In this document: in pieces, positions 32,398 to 41,488 of the stretch
How the letters are laid out: each line of letters starts with the position of its first letter
Numbering within the stretch: position 1 is the stretch's first letter
From: Buttiauxella noackiae ATCC 51607
Lineage (GTDB): Bacteria > Pseudomonadota > Gammaproteobacteria > Enterobacterales > Enterobacteriaceae
Reading direction: 5' to 3'
DNA length: 64,000 nt
NCBI RefSeq assembly: GCF_001654865.1
Contig: NZ_LXEO01000025.1
Location: 124,001 to 188,000 of the forward strand
Position numbers and translations under genes: made by a program
Notes under the pieces: generated by a model
What the model was told of the DNA's origin: nothing
What the model saw: the letters and a program-made list of their open reading frames with translations, nothing else
Database searches by the model: none

Positions 32398-32431
32398 AAA
32401 AAAAAGCTCCCAGCAAATGCAGGGAGCTTTA
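32398..32431 (-). terminator. Terminator of fruBKA
   Basis: AAAGCTCCC / GGGAGCTTT stem (32403-32430) with an A-rich left side, which is a T run on the minus strand. It lies 17 bp after fruA and just after the convergent nfo, so it may serve both. Confidence 0.85.
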
Positions 32432-32447
32432 GAGTGATGACAAAATT

Positions 32448-34139
32448 TTAGGCCGTTTTAGCTGCTAACTCTGCTTCCGGACGTTTCAGGAAGGCATAAG
32501 ACAGACCCGCCAGCAATGTTCCTGCAATTATCGCAATCAGGTAACCCACAACCGGGGTAATCGCACCTGGGATTAACAGAACAAACAATCCGCCATGGGG
32601 AGCCATCAGTTTAGCGCCTACTGCCATGGAGATTGCGCCAGTCACCGCGCCGCCAATGATACAGCAAGGAAGAACGCGCATTGGGTCACGCGCTGCAAAC
32701 GGGATAGCCCCTTCGGTAATAAAGCACAGACCCAGAACCATCGCTGCTTTACCGCCTTCTTGCTGAGCTTTGTCGAATTTACGACGCGCAATAAATGTTG
32801 CCAGACCCATCGCCAACGGCGGCACCATACCTGCAGCCATAATGGCAGCCATCGGTGCGTAAGTTTGAGTGCTGAGTAACCCGACACCAAATGCGTAAGC
32901 CGCTTTGTTAACCGGCCCGCCCATATCAGTACACATCATACCGCCAAGGATTGCGCCCAACAGTACCGCATTCGCAGTGCCCATGGTTTGCAGCCAGTGA
33001 GTCAGACCTTCAAGGATTTTCGAAACCGGCGTACCGATCAGATAAATCATCGCCAGACCCACAATCAGGCTTGAGAACAATGGAATGATAAGGATTGGTT
33101 TCAGTGCTTCCATGCTTGGTGGCAGTTTCAGCTTAGTGCTAATCATCTTAGCAATGTAGCCTGCGAGGAAGCCCGCAATAATCCCGCCGATAAAACCAGA
33201 ACCCGTACTCACGGCTAACATACCGCCGATAAGACCCGGCGTCAGCCCTGGTCGGTCAGCGATAGAAAACGCGATGTAACCCGCCAGAACCGGCACCATC
33301 AACGCAAAGGCTGAACCACCACCGATTTGCATCAATGCTGCGGCCAGCGTACCTGGCTCTTTAAATGCTTCGATACCAAAAGCGAACGACAGCGCGATAC
33401 ATAGACCGCCCGCGACCACCATCGGCAGCATGAAAGAAACACCGGTTAACAGGTGACGATAAGCGCCTGCCCCTTCTTTCTTCCCTTCTTTGGCGCTGGC
33501 AGCACTCTGCCCTGTCGCTTCGAAAGGTTTAGCCTCAACAACTGCTTTATCCAGTTCTTGCGCTGTTTTCTTCAGTGCCAGGCCTGTTGAAGTGCGATAC
33601 ATCGGTTTGCCCGCAAATTTTGCCAGGTCAACTTCGATATCGGCCGCAACAATAACCAGGTCGGCTTCCGCGACTTCCTCTGGTGTAATCGCATTACCTG
33701 CGCCAACGGAACCACGGGTTTCAACTTTAACCCACCAGCCGCGTTTTTTCGCTTCGGTTTCAATCGCTTCAGCAGCCATAAAGGTATGCGCCACACCCGT
33801 TGGGCAAGCGGTTACCGCTACAACGCGTTTCGGCCCTTTAGCCAACTCGACCGGTGCAGCACTCGCTGGAGCGGTATAAGGCTTCGCTTTATCTTTCGCT
33901 TCACCTAAAAACAGTTCCGGATGCTGAACTGCACGGTCAATATCACCCAGATAGACCTTTTTGCCATTCAGCGAACTATCGGCAGGAATAGCAGTTCCCA
34001 CAACGATCGCCATTTCGGCATCGTTAGGATTGTCGATAATCTGCAAGCGCGCTTTTTGCGCGGCTGAACCCAGCAATGTTTTCGCAAGGTACGCACGAGC
34101 TTGCCCAAGACCTGGTTCGATAATCAGCAGCGTTTTCAT
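32448..34139 (-). CDS. fruA: Fructose PTS permease, EIIB'BC
   Basis: FruA imports fructose and phosphorylates it to fructose 1-phosphate at the inner membrane. The 563-residue protein matches the E. coli length. An N-terminal B' domain is followed by the EIIB domain with the phosphorylated cysteine in VTACPTGVAHTFMAAEAIE (about residue 112) and then the EIIC membrane domain with eight or more helices (GGSAFALMVPVLAGYIAFSI). It is last in fruBKA, 16 bp after fruK. Confidence 0.97.
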   Translation of the reverse strand: MKTLLIIEPGLGQARAYLAKTLLGSAAQKARLQIIDNPNDAEMAIVVGTAIPADSSLNGKKVYLGDIDRAVQHPELFLGEAKDKAKPYTAPASAAPVELAKGPKRVVAVTACPTGVAHTFMAAEAIETEAKKRGWWVKVETRGSVGAGNAITPEEVAEADLVIVAADIEVDLAKFAGKPMYRTSTGLALKKTAQELDKAVVEAKPFEATGQSAASAKEGKKEGAGAYRHLLTGVSFMLPMVVAGGLCIALSFAFGIEAFKEPGTLAAALMQIGGGSAFALMVPVLAGYIAFSIADRPGLTPGLIGGMLAVSTGSGFIGGIIAGFLAGYIAKMISTKLKLPPSMEALKPILIIPLFSSLIVGLAMIYLIGTPVSKILEGLTHWLQTMGTANAVLLGAILGGMMCTDMGGPVNKAAYAFGVGLLSTQTYAPMAAIMAAGMVPPLAMGLATFIARRKFDKAQQEGGKAAMVLGLCFITEGAIPFAARDPMRVLPCCIIGGAVTGAISMAVGAKLMAPHGGLFVLLIPGAITPVVGYLIAIIAGTLLAGLSYAFLKRPEAELAAKTA

Positions 34140-34155
34140 AGTTCCTCTCCTGCTG

Positions 34156-35094
34156 TCAGTTAAATGGTTTCAGATCAACACGAGCCATCATGGCCGCCAG
34201 TTGAGTACGATCTGTAATTCCGACATTGCTCTGGCTTACCGCCAGCGCTGCCACTGCCGTCGCTAAACGCAGGGTATGTTCGCTGGATTCACGCATTAAC
34301 AGGCCGTAGATAAGCCCGCCGACCATAGAATCCCCCGCACCAACGGTACTGACGACTTCGCATACTGGCGGTTTCGCTATCCACTCACCCGATGCGTTAA
34401 CCCAAAGTGCACCTTCGGCACCCAGCGAAATCACCACATGAGCAATTCCTTGCTCACGCAGCGCGTGGGCGGCTTCAATCACATCTTTCATTTCTGGCAA
34501 TTTGCGACCAGCCCAAATTTCCAGCTCGCGGCGGTTTGGTTTAACCAGCCATGGTGCGGCTTTCAGACCTGCGACCAATGCTTCGCGGCTGCTGTCGAAA
34601 ATGATGCAAGGGCACTGGCTACGTAGACGCTTCATCCAGTCAGTGAAAGCATCAGGTGAAACGCCCGCAGGCAAACTGCCACTGACACACACCATGTCAA
34701 ACTGACCAAGCCAGCTCAGGGAGTCAGCAACAAAACGCTCCCAATCTGCAGGAGTCACATCAAATCCTGAGAAATTAAAGTCGGTAACTTCGCCATCTTT
34801 CTCAGTCAGTTTTACATTGATGCGAGTACGGCCTTGCACCACCTGAAAACGGTTGGCAATACCCAATTCGCTGAACAGTTGCTGGAAACCATCCTGGTTA
34901 TCTTTACCAAGGAACCCACCTACCGTGACATCGATGCCAAGGTCCTTAAGAACTTTAGCAACGTTAATCCCTTTACCCGCGGCATGCAGGCCCGTAGTGC
35001 GTACGAGGTTAACTTCACCACGTTCAACTTCCGGGGTGTAACCAACCAGATCGTAAGCCGGGTTTAACGTAATTGTTGCGACACGACGACTCAT
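34156..35094 (-). CDS. fruK: 1-Phosphofructokinase
   Basis: FruK phosphorylates fructose 1-phosphate to fructose 1,6-bisphosphate. The 312-residue PfkB-family kinase has the N-terminal glycine-rich [15 protein letters not shown] and the C-terminal [16 protein letters not shown] with the catalytic aspartate (about residue 256). Its start overlaps the fruB stop by four bases (ATGA). Confidence 0.97.
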   Translation of the reverse strand: MSRRVATITLNPAYDLVGYTPEVERGEVNLVRTTGLHAAGKGINVAKVLKDLGIDVTVGGFLGKDNQDGFQQLFSELGIANRFQVVQGRTRINVKLTEKDGEVTDFNFSGFDVTPADWERFVADSLSWLGQFDMVCVSGSLPAGVSPDAFTDWMKRLRSQCPCIIFDSSREALVAGLKAAPWLVKPNRRELEIWAGRKLPEMKDVIEAAHALREQGIAHVVISLGAEGALWVNASGEWIAKPPVCEVVSTVGAGDSMVGGLIYGLLMRESSEHTLRLATAVAALAVSQSNVGITDRTQLAAMMARVDLKPFN

Positions 35095-36224
35095 GCTGCC
35101 CCCTCACCAAGACCGGCAGCAACCGCTTCACCAATGGCTTTCAGCGCAAGTTCAGCATCGTCACCAGTTGCCGTAAAGCGCAGGTGGTGGCCTTTTTTCA
35201 CGCCCAGAGCGACGACTTTCATCAGGCTGCGACCATTGGCTGGCTTCCCGGTTCCATCAAGGTTTGTCACGGTAATCTCGCTATTAAATTGTTTAATGGT
35301 ATTCACCAGCACCGTACCAGGACGGGCGTGTAGACCATGTTCATTGCGAATCTGGAAATCTGCACTCAGGCTATTTTGTTCCGCTGGGACATCAGTGGTC
35401 AGCAGCGTCAGCAACCCAGGCGCATCAGCATTCAGCAAACGGTCAGCATTGTTGTTTATCAACATATCACTCAGGCGATTGAGAACTTGCAAGGGCTGGT
35501 CGTCGGCCACTGCAACCGTCATCAACAGCGATACCGGTTGGCCGTCAGCTTCAAAAGCTGATACTGGGCGGCTGATTGCCACAGCACTGGCAAGGTTGCC
35601 TTCGGTGCTGTCGTTAAGCCAGATTCCCTGCCCGAGATAGAGTGGTTTGCTGGAAACTACGTGGCTTACAAAAGCTGAGTTGGCAGCACCCGCCTGTTTA
35701 ATGCGCCCGGCATTTAAAGCCTGAAGCGTCATCAGGTCGGTGGCGGTCACATCTAACGCCAATAATGAGTTATCAAACAGCAAAGATGCAGATTGTTTTT
35801 CGCCCATCAGCAATGCGCGAAGCTCTTCTGCTGAAGTAGCGGTTTTGAGTTGTTCAGCAACTTCGTCATCACTGAGCACATGTGTCAGCTGGCGCAGCAA
35901 ACCAAGGTGTTCGTCAGAACGAGCGGCAATGCCAATCACAACGTAAGCTTTTTGGCCTTCACCCCATTCAATTCCTTGTGGGAACTGGAATACCTTCACG
36001 CCGGTTTTCAGTACCAGATCGCGGGTATCGGTAGTGCCATGTGGGATGGCAATACCATTACCCAAGTAAGTGGAGGTTTGCAGCTCGCGAGCCAGCATAC
36101 CTTCTACATAGCCAATACTCACGTTCCCTGCCTGCGCGAGCGCAGCGGCAACCAGACGTATGGCTTCTTCTTTATTTCCGGCACTTACACCCGGATGAAT
36201 ATCCTGCACAGATAACTGGAACAT
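35091..36224 (-). CDS. fruB: Fructose-specific PTS phosphocarrier (EIIA-FPr)
   Basis: FruB passes phosphate from enzyme I to FruA. The 377-residue protein (E. coli 376) starts with an EIIA domain whose active histidine is in [13 protein letters not shown] (about residue 62). A central M domain follows, and the HPr-like C-terminal domain has its histidine in [14 protein letters not shown]. It is the first gene of the operon, under two Cra operators. Confidence 0.97.
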   Translation of the reverse strand: MFQLSVQDIHPGVSAGNKEEAIRLVAAALAQAGNVSIGYVEGMLARELQTSTYLGNGIAIPHGTTDTRDLVLKTGVKVFQFPQGIEWGEGQKAYVVIGIAARSDEHLGLLRQLTHVLSDDEVAEQLKTATSAEELRALLMGEKQSASLLFDNSLLALDVTATDLMTLQALNAGRIKQAGAANSAFVSHVVSSKPLYLGQGIWLNDSTEGNLASAVAISRPVSAFEADGQPVSLLMTVAVADDQPLQVLNRLSDMLINNNADRLLNADAPGLLTLLTTDVPAEQNSLSADFQIRNEHGLHARPGTVLVNTIKQFNSEITVTNLDGTGKPANGRSLMKVVALGVKKGHHLRFTATGDDAELALKAIGEAVAAGLGEGAA

Positions 36225-36244
36225 GGTTCTCCTCTCCTGCTGAA

Positions 36245-36325
36245 TTGAAACGATTCAGCTGCAATGAGAAAAAATGCGCCATCCCACTCCTGAAACTAAA
36301 TAAGACGACGCTGAAACGTTTCAAG
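36245..36325 (-). promoter_or_regulatory. Two Cra (FruR) operators of fruBKA
   Basis: TTGAAACGATTCAGC at 36245-36259 and GCTGAAACGTTTCAAG at 36310-36325 match the Cra consensus TGAAWCGNTTMA; the second is nearly a perfect palindrome. E. coli fruB also has two Cra sites, repressed until fructose 1-phosphate is present. The rest of the gap up to setB at 36596 holds no gene I can see; it should contain the setB promoter. Confidence 0.88.
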
Positions 36326-36595
36326 TAGTGTGGAGAACCTCCGCGATTCAGGCAAGATATGTTGTATTTTCGTTACCGGAATTTAGAGGTTACGCACATT
36401 TTTTCTCCCATCCAAATCGAAAAAGTGAGCAGCATCACGTTACGTTCAGCACAAAATTTAAAAGCGTCAGCTTTTGCTGAACATAACCAGGAACAGCGTT
36501 TTAACTTTTCGTGTCGCTTTTGATTTGAACAACTGTTTATTTCCAGGCAAGGCGCGTAAACTCCGCGCGTTCATTGACCACCCGACACTGAGAGC

Positions 36596-37777
36596 ATGCA
36601 AAACTCCCCCATAGCAGCAACACGCAAGCCCCTTGACTTAACTTCTTCCGCCTTTTTGATTGTAGCTTTTTTAACCGGAATTGCGGGGGCGTTACAAACC
36701 CCAACTTTGAGCCTGTTTTTAACGGAAGAGGTACATGTTCGTCCTGCGATGGTAGGTTTCTTTTTTACCGGCAGCGCTGTCATCGGTATTTTGGTCAGCC
36801 AGTTTCTTGCAGGGCGCTCTGATAGAAAAGGCGATCGTAAATCGCTTATTTTTGTCTGCTGTTTGTTAGGCGCGTTAGCCTGTGTGCTGTTTGCGTGGAA
36901 CCGTAACTATTTTGTGTTGCTGTTTGTCGGTGTTTTCCTCAGCAGCTTTGGTTCCACTGCTAACCCGCAGATGTTTGCCCTGGCGCGCGAACACGCTGAC
37001 CGCACGGGCCGTGAAGCGGTGATGTTCAGCTCAATTTTGCGGGCGCAGGTCTCGCTTGCATGGGTGATTGGCCCACCTATCGCTTACGCACTGGCTTTGG
37101 GTTTTGGTTTTACCACCATGTATCTGAGCGCGGCCTTTGCATTTGTGGTTTGCAGCGTGATGGTACGGCTGCTCCTGCCATCAATGCGTAAAGAGGTAGT
37201 AACTAAATCCACCACACTTGAAGCTCCGCGTCGTAACCGCCGTGATGCCCTGCTGCTGTTCGTTGCCTGCACCATGATGTGGGGCTGTAACAGTCTCTAC
37301 ATCATTAATATGCCGCTTTACATCATTAATGAATTGCATCTGCCAGAGAAGCTGGCGGGAGTGATGATGGGAACAGCTGCCGGGCTTGAGATCCCAACAA
37401 TGCTTATCGCGGGCTATTACGCCAAACGTTTCGGTAAGCGTTTTCTAATGCGCATTGCAGGAGTCGCAGGCCTGATGTTCTACATTGGCATGCTGACGTT
37501 GCATAACGAATTCATGCTGCTGGGCCTGCAACTGCTGAACGCTATTTTCATCGGCATTCTTGCGGGTATTGGGATGTTGTATTTTCAGGATTTAATGCCA
37601 GGACAGGCGGGAGCGGCTACCACGCTATATACCAATACGACGCGTGTTGGCTGGATTATTGCTGGATCGATGGCAGGAGTAGTCGCCGAAATCTGGAACT
37701 ACCACACCGTGTTTTATATCGCGCTTGGCATGATTGCTATCACCGCTTATTGCATGGTGAAAATTAAAGACGTTTAA
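36596..37777 (+). CDS. setB: Sugar efflux transporter B
   Basis: SetB is an MFS exporter; the family removes glucosides, galactosides and lactose. The 393-residue protein is the same length as E. coli SetB with 12 helices. Conserved segments include [30 protein letters not shown] and [19 protein letters not shown]. Its stop overlaps the end of the broken yeiW copy on the other strand by a few bases. Confidence 0.95.
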   Translation: MQNSPIAATRKPLDLTSSAFLIVAFLTGIAGALQTPTLSLFLTEEVHVRPAMVGFFFTGSAVIGILVSQFLAGRSDRKGDRKSLIFVCCLLGALACVLFAWNRNYFVLLFVGVFLSSFGSTANPQMFALAREHADRTGREAVMFSSILRAQVSLAWVIGPPIAYALALGFGFTTMYLSAAFAFVVCSVMVRLLLPSMRKEVVTKSTTLEAPRRNRRDALLLFVACTMMWGCNSLYIINMPLYIINELHLPEKLAGVMMGTAAGLEIPTMLIAGYYAKRFGKRFLMRIAGVAGLMFYIGMLTLHNEFMLLGLQLLNAIFIGILAGIGMLYFQDLMPGQAGAATTLYTNTTRVGWIIAGSMAGVVAEIWNYHTVFYIALGMIAITAYCMVKIKDV

Positions 37778-37942
37778 GGGGCTGTCGCGGCTTCAAAATA
37801 AATCAAATAATCCATGGCCTGCTGGCGCGTCGTGCCGCACATTTCCATGGAGGCTTGCAGACTCGCGCAAACCTTAGGCCTTAGTGGCGACAGAAAGATT
37901 TTACAACGCATATCTGCGCCCAAGCTGAACACATGGAGTATC
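37774..37942 (-). pseudogene. yeiW: 3' part of native yeiW (broken by the VgrG island)
   Basis: The frame codes for the C-terminal half of a YeiW/YkgJ-type cysteine-cluster protein ([19 protein letters not shown], ending EAATAP). It is preceded, one base out of frame near 37919, by TPCVQLG, which belongs to the same protein. Upstream of that the sequence turns into a colicin-type DNase remnant. The missing N-terminal codons are at 44419-44505, 6.5 kb away. Its position right after setB is the normal E. coli place for yeiW. It is not functional. Confidence 0.88.
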
Positions 37943-38535
37943 AGCCCTGTAGTGTATTTTGAATCTATTACCAACATGCTCAGATGGGATAGATATCGGC
38001 ACGTTACCTCCTCTAATAATGGTCTGGTTTGCTCTCTTAAATTGACTCATTAGCTCGGGAACTTCTGCCACAGCAAGCCAAAATGCTTCCCTGAACCGGT
38101 CAAAGTTACTGAGTTTTTTACCCCGCAATTTATCTGCAACCTGCGCTGGTACGGGAGCTCCCAGATCTGTACTGGCAGCTTCCAGCCATTTACCTGTTCC
38201 CGATAACACCTCACCTTTCCCGGCCGCTGTTCCCGGCTCATCCCTCGCAGACTTGAGATAAACATAAATCGGTTTAACCCATGAATCCGCAGGAAACACC
38301 AGTATATAGTCGTTGAAATTCTTCTCATCCGGGAACGGTGGCATGGTGCTCTCGCCTGGTTTTCCGGGATCGGGTTGACCAGTATGGTGGCTGATCAAGG
38401 GCCGGAGCCGCACCACCAGTTTGCGCGCACCCGTTGCCGGAATGTAGAGGGCGGAATACAGTACTCAAACCCAGACAACCATCGGGTTCGCAGCCAGCAT
38501 CCCGCCCACTCGAGTCATTACGCCGACTGTCGTCT
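37943..38535 (-). pseudogene. Remnant of a pyocin S/colicin E-type HNH DNase effector
   Basis: The frame reads PATGARKLVVRLRPLISHHTG (pyocin S-domain end, split by an in-frame TGA at 38465-38467), then GTAAGKGEVLSGTGKWLEAA, DLGAPVPAQVADKLRGK and FDRFREAFWLAVAEVPELM. These follow the colicin E9-type nuclease domain closely. The domain stops at FKIHYRA, where the HNH catalytic part should begin (an IHH motif is expected), and runs directly into yeiW codons. It therefore lacks its active site. Such domains are usual cargo of PAAR-type T6SS effectors. Confidence 0.78.
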
Positions 38536-39180
38536 ATGTTACCTGTGCGCGTATCGCCACTTCGGTGCCATCGATCAGCGGTGTGTGCCAGCCGAGAGTG
38601 TCACCGGCATACGGTTTTGCCATCCTCAACCACAGGTACGCATAACCCGGCTCGCTGTTATTACGATCGAAATCCAGCTTCGAGCGTCGGAATCACCTTA
38701 CCCTGCGGCTCCAGCACCTGGCCGGGGCTGAGCTGCGAAGCGTTACTGAACAGGTGGATGCGGGCGTAGAACGCACTGCTTTCCGCTCCTGGTCGCTGTC
38801 ATCCCCGGCTTCCCGATACGGAGCGCTGTAATGATATTGTTCACCCGTTGTCACCGCGTCACTGTGCACCGACACGTTGACATCCAGCGGCGTGGTGGCG
38901 GTGCGGTAGTTGTAATCGCGCATCGCGGCACTGCCGCTCACCACATTGTGCCAGGTGCGCACGTCCTACACCGATTCTGCCGCCCCGTCAAACAGGCCCG
39001 ACGGCTCGCTGTACGGCAGGCGCACATCAAACCGGTAACCCAGTTGGCTGTCGGCAAAAATAAGCGTCTCCTGCTCCGTCGCCGCCTGCATCTCTGAGCG
39101 GAACCAGATACCCACTTCCGCCAGCAGGCGCTGGACAAACTCAAGATCCGTTTCCCGCCACCGGGTGATAAGCTTCGATT
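38536..39180 (-). pseudogene. Fragment of a second vgrG
   Basis: Translated on the minus strand, LITRWRETDLEFVQRLLAEV, IFADSQLGYRFDVRLPY and VRTWHNVVSGSAAMRDYNYR correspond to about residues 155-285 of the intact VgrG downstream in this island. An in-frame TAG (near 38966) and a frameshift with a small deletion near 38775 follow. The frame then resumes with HLFSNASQLSPGQVLEPQG and LWLRMAKPYAGDTLGWHTPL. Parts are almost identical at the DNA level to the intact vgrG (compare 38702-38765 with 42861-42925). It starts directly after the imm gene stop. Confidence 0.88.
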
Positions 39181-39898
39181 AAAGTTCTGTCATCAACGGT
39201 AATAACCCAAGATCCAAAAGTTTTATTTCTATGTCGTTAGCTTTACCTATATGTTCTTTATTATTCCCATCGAATATTTCTTCGGTTGAAACAATAATTG
39301 TTCCTTTTTGTTTTTCACCATCCATAACTGGGACAACTCTGGCAGCCTCGGGAATTAATTCAGGCAAGAGCACATGAGGGATATATAGCATCCATCCTAC
39401 ACTTAACCGATCTGGGAAAACATTTTTATCAAAGAAACGATAACCTTTGCTATCAGCATTAATATATGAGCAATCTAAATAACATGCAATATTTGTGATT
39501 AGTTCAATAAAACGTTCCACATCAATGTTTTCGTTTTGAGACACCAAATGCAATTCAACATCAGCCCGATTAATTTGATCAAAAAACATTTTCCGATAAT
39601 TTATTGAACTACTGAAATCACCTTTACCATCCCAGATACTTTCAACAAAAAGAGGAGAATCCTTTTTATATTTTCTTTCCCATTTCAAATATGTATTTTC
39701 ACTAATTCTATTTTTCTCAAATGCTATGCGTGACAAAGCTTGTTTTTTCGAATACCCAGTTTCATACCATTCATAGCATTTACCAAGTAAACCATTTGAT
39801 TCTATTACCAAAAATGAAAACTGTTCAATGATTTTTTCAAAAGTAATGTTCCCTGAACCAACTCTAAAAGAATAATTAACTGACATATCAATATTCAT
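39179..39898 (-). CDS. Imm52-family immunity protein
   Basis: The ATG at 39898 begins two bases after the toxin stop and has GGGA upstream, giving 239 residues. The C-terminal part, IPHVLLPELIPEAARVVPV then GTIIVSTEEIFDGNNKEHI and IEIKLLDLGLLP, is the Imm52 pattern; Imm52 proteins neutralise Tox-REase-5 toxins in the cytoplasm of the producer. The gene is clearly more AT-rich than the rest of the window, as is common for polymorphic-toxin immunity genes. It is intact even though the toxin frame upstream is interrupted. Confidence 0.82.
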   Translation of the reverse strand: MNIDMSVNYSFRVGSGNITFEKIIEQFSFLVIESNGLLGKCYEWYETGYSKKQALSRIAFEKNRISENTYLKWERKYKKDSPLFVESIWDGKGDFSSSINYRKMFFDQINRADVELHLVSQNENIDVERFIELITNIACYLDCSYINADSKGYRFFDKNVFPDRLSVGWMLYIPHVLLPELIPEAARVVPVMDGEKQKGTIIVSTEEIFDGNNKEHIGKANDIEIKLLDLGLLPLMTEL

Positions 39899-39900
39899 AA

Positions 39901-40650
39901 TTATGGTTCCCAACGAACTATAATGTCATGCATACTTTGGAAAATGACTGTAAAGTATTTAGCACTTATGGGTTGCATGAAAATCCACATAACTTTCAAA
40001 GGGGGATTGACGGTTGCAACTGCCTGATGTCGAGCAGCTTGTTTAATCGCACTGGTGTCACCAGTCCACCATTCTTTTTTTCGTCCATCAGCCCTGAAAA
40101 ACTGATCATACCGCGCCTTAGCCTCCCAGAACTGGCACAACTTATCCTTCCAGCCATCAAATGAGACACCGCAGTACTTAAACTCCTGGATCTGCTTCGT
40201 TTCTGGATTATAAAATGTACCGCAGACCCGTGTCTGGTAACTGATAGTCACCACACTCTAGCGGGAACAACGCCTCACCATAGGCAACACTTTTCCTTCC
40301 GGGGGGCAGCCCTCACAAGTTTTCTCATCTGTCTTTGTATGTGCCCCTATTTTGGTATCGACGCCTTCATAGCTCACGGATTCAGAGTAATCCATATCGT
40401 CTTCCCAATAATCACCGTGCGTCTCTGCACTGACTACCATGGGTTCGTCCAGGATCGGATCGTAAAGTTTTCCCTGATAATCAAACCCTCCGTTATGCTG
40501 ATACTGCGTACTGCCTGAATCAGGATAAGACATATAATCATCCCAGCCCCCATCATTTCCCTTCCCGGGATGAGAGGATGAACCCACTGCACCACCTGCG
40601 ACCCCGACACTCCCTGCCGCCGCTCCTGTACCCACACCAACCCAGACCAT
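39901..40650 (-). pseudogene. Tox-REase-5 T6SS effector interrupted by an in-frame amber codon
   Basis: One frame runs from the ATG at 40650 to the TAA at 39901 with a single internal TAG at 40258-40260 (after codon 130). The first part is glycine-rich (MVWVGVGTGAAAGSVGVAGG) then acidic, up to CEGCPPEGKV. The second part begins SVVTISYQTRVCGTFYN and contains GVSFDGWKDKLCQFWEAKAR, YDQFFRADGRKKEWW and MWIFMQPISAKYF, which is the Tox-REase-5 nuclease domain. A GTG start right after the TAG could express the domain alone, but the TAG cuts the domain near its beginning. Likely inactive, unless read through or a sequencing error. Confidence 0.82.
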
Positions 40651-40994
40651 TAAAGTCCTCTCCTTTCCCTGTTTATCATCACATGCTTAAAATCTTCCAC
40701 TCGCTGGTCAACCGAATAACCGTTCGGGGTTCTAAGCCATTTATCCACCTCGGGTTTCTGGTAAAAGCCCGGATAGAACGCTTCCAGCATTAAAAAATCA
40801 CGTCTTACATTTTTTTCTTTCAGCGGCAGCGTGTTTGCGTAATCCAACGCGTTACCCAGACGAGCATGGAAAGTCTCATCCGGTTCGTTAATCATCGGGA
40901 ATCTTTTCTTTATCTTTTGCGCCGTATCTCTGACAAAATCATCATCTTCCATTCTGTCAACACTGGCGCACTGTTCTTCAGACAGTTTCAGCAT
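40650..40994 (-). CDS. Small VgrG-cluster protein of unknown function
   Basis: A 114-residue protein without signal peptide or membrane segment, charged and probably helical (KIKKRFPMINEPDETFHARL, FLMLEAFYPGFYQKPEVDKW). Its start overlaps the DUF4123 gene by seven bases and its stop shares one base with the toxin start (TAATG). Tight coupling between adaptor and toxin suggests an accessory or chaperone role in effector loading, which is inference. I do not recognise a named domain. Confidence 0.75.
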   Translation of the reverse strand: MLKLSEEQCASVDRMEDDDFVRDTAQKIKKRFPMINEPDETFHARLGNALDYANTLPLKEKNVRRDFLMLEAFYPGFYQKPEVDKWLRTPNGYSVDQRVEDFKHVMINRERRGL

Positions 40995-41488
40995 ATGAAT
41001 TCCCTTTGTTTAAATGACCAGACGCGGTCGCCCACTGTCGTCAGCCATTCCTGCACTGAATCTGTGAGTTCTTGGTGTTGCAGGCTATCCAGCATTTCGC
41101 CTAAACGAACCTGTACACGGGGGTCCTGGAAACGCAATAAAGCAGTACGTCCATTAGGCAGCCCGATGTTCATATTTTTCTTAAAATGCGAAGCCAGGTC
41201 ACTCAGTCTCAAAGGCGACAATATCCATGACACAGAAGGCAACGCCACCTCCAGAGTGCACAATTTTTCTCTGATTTCCATCGATTCACACAGTTGAATA
41301 ATCCACGGTCCGGCAAACGCGATGCGTGAATCAGGCCAGGTATCAAACAAGGGTATGGCAGCGTGTTGTGCAGACAGTTCTTCACCAAAATGCCGCTCGT
41401 ATTGCAGACCGTCCACCAGGGAAAATAATGTCAATTTTGTGGAATGAATCAGGTGTTGTGCTGCGAGGCGAAAACTAAGACTGCTCAT
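40988..41488 (-). CDS. DUF4123 T6SS effector adaptor
   Basis: The 166-residue protein fits the DUF4123 (Tap/TEC) group by size, by its content (LFSLVDGLQYERHFGEEL, PWIIQLCE, FQDPRVQVRLGEMLDSL) and by lying directly after vgrG. These adaptors load a particular effector onto the VgrG tip and are not secreted. It overlaps the vgrG stop by four bases (ATGA), so the two are co-translated. Sequence similarity to the family is moderate; the context makes the call. Confidence 0.78.
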   Translation of the reverse strand: MSSLSFRLAAQHLIHSTKLTLFSLVDGLQYERHFGEELSAQHAAIPLFDTWPDSRIAFAGPWIIQLCESMEIREKLCTLEVALPSVSWILSPLRLSDLASHFKKNMNIGLPNGRTALLRFQDPRVQVRLGEMLDSLQHQELTDSVQEWLTTVGDRVWSFKQREFIC

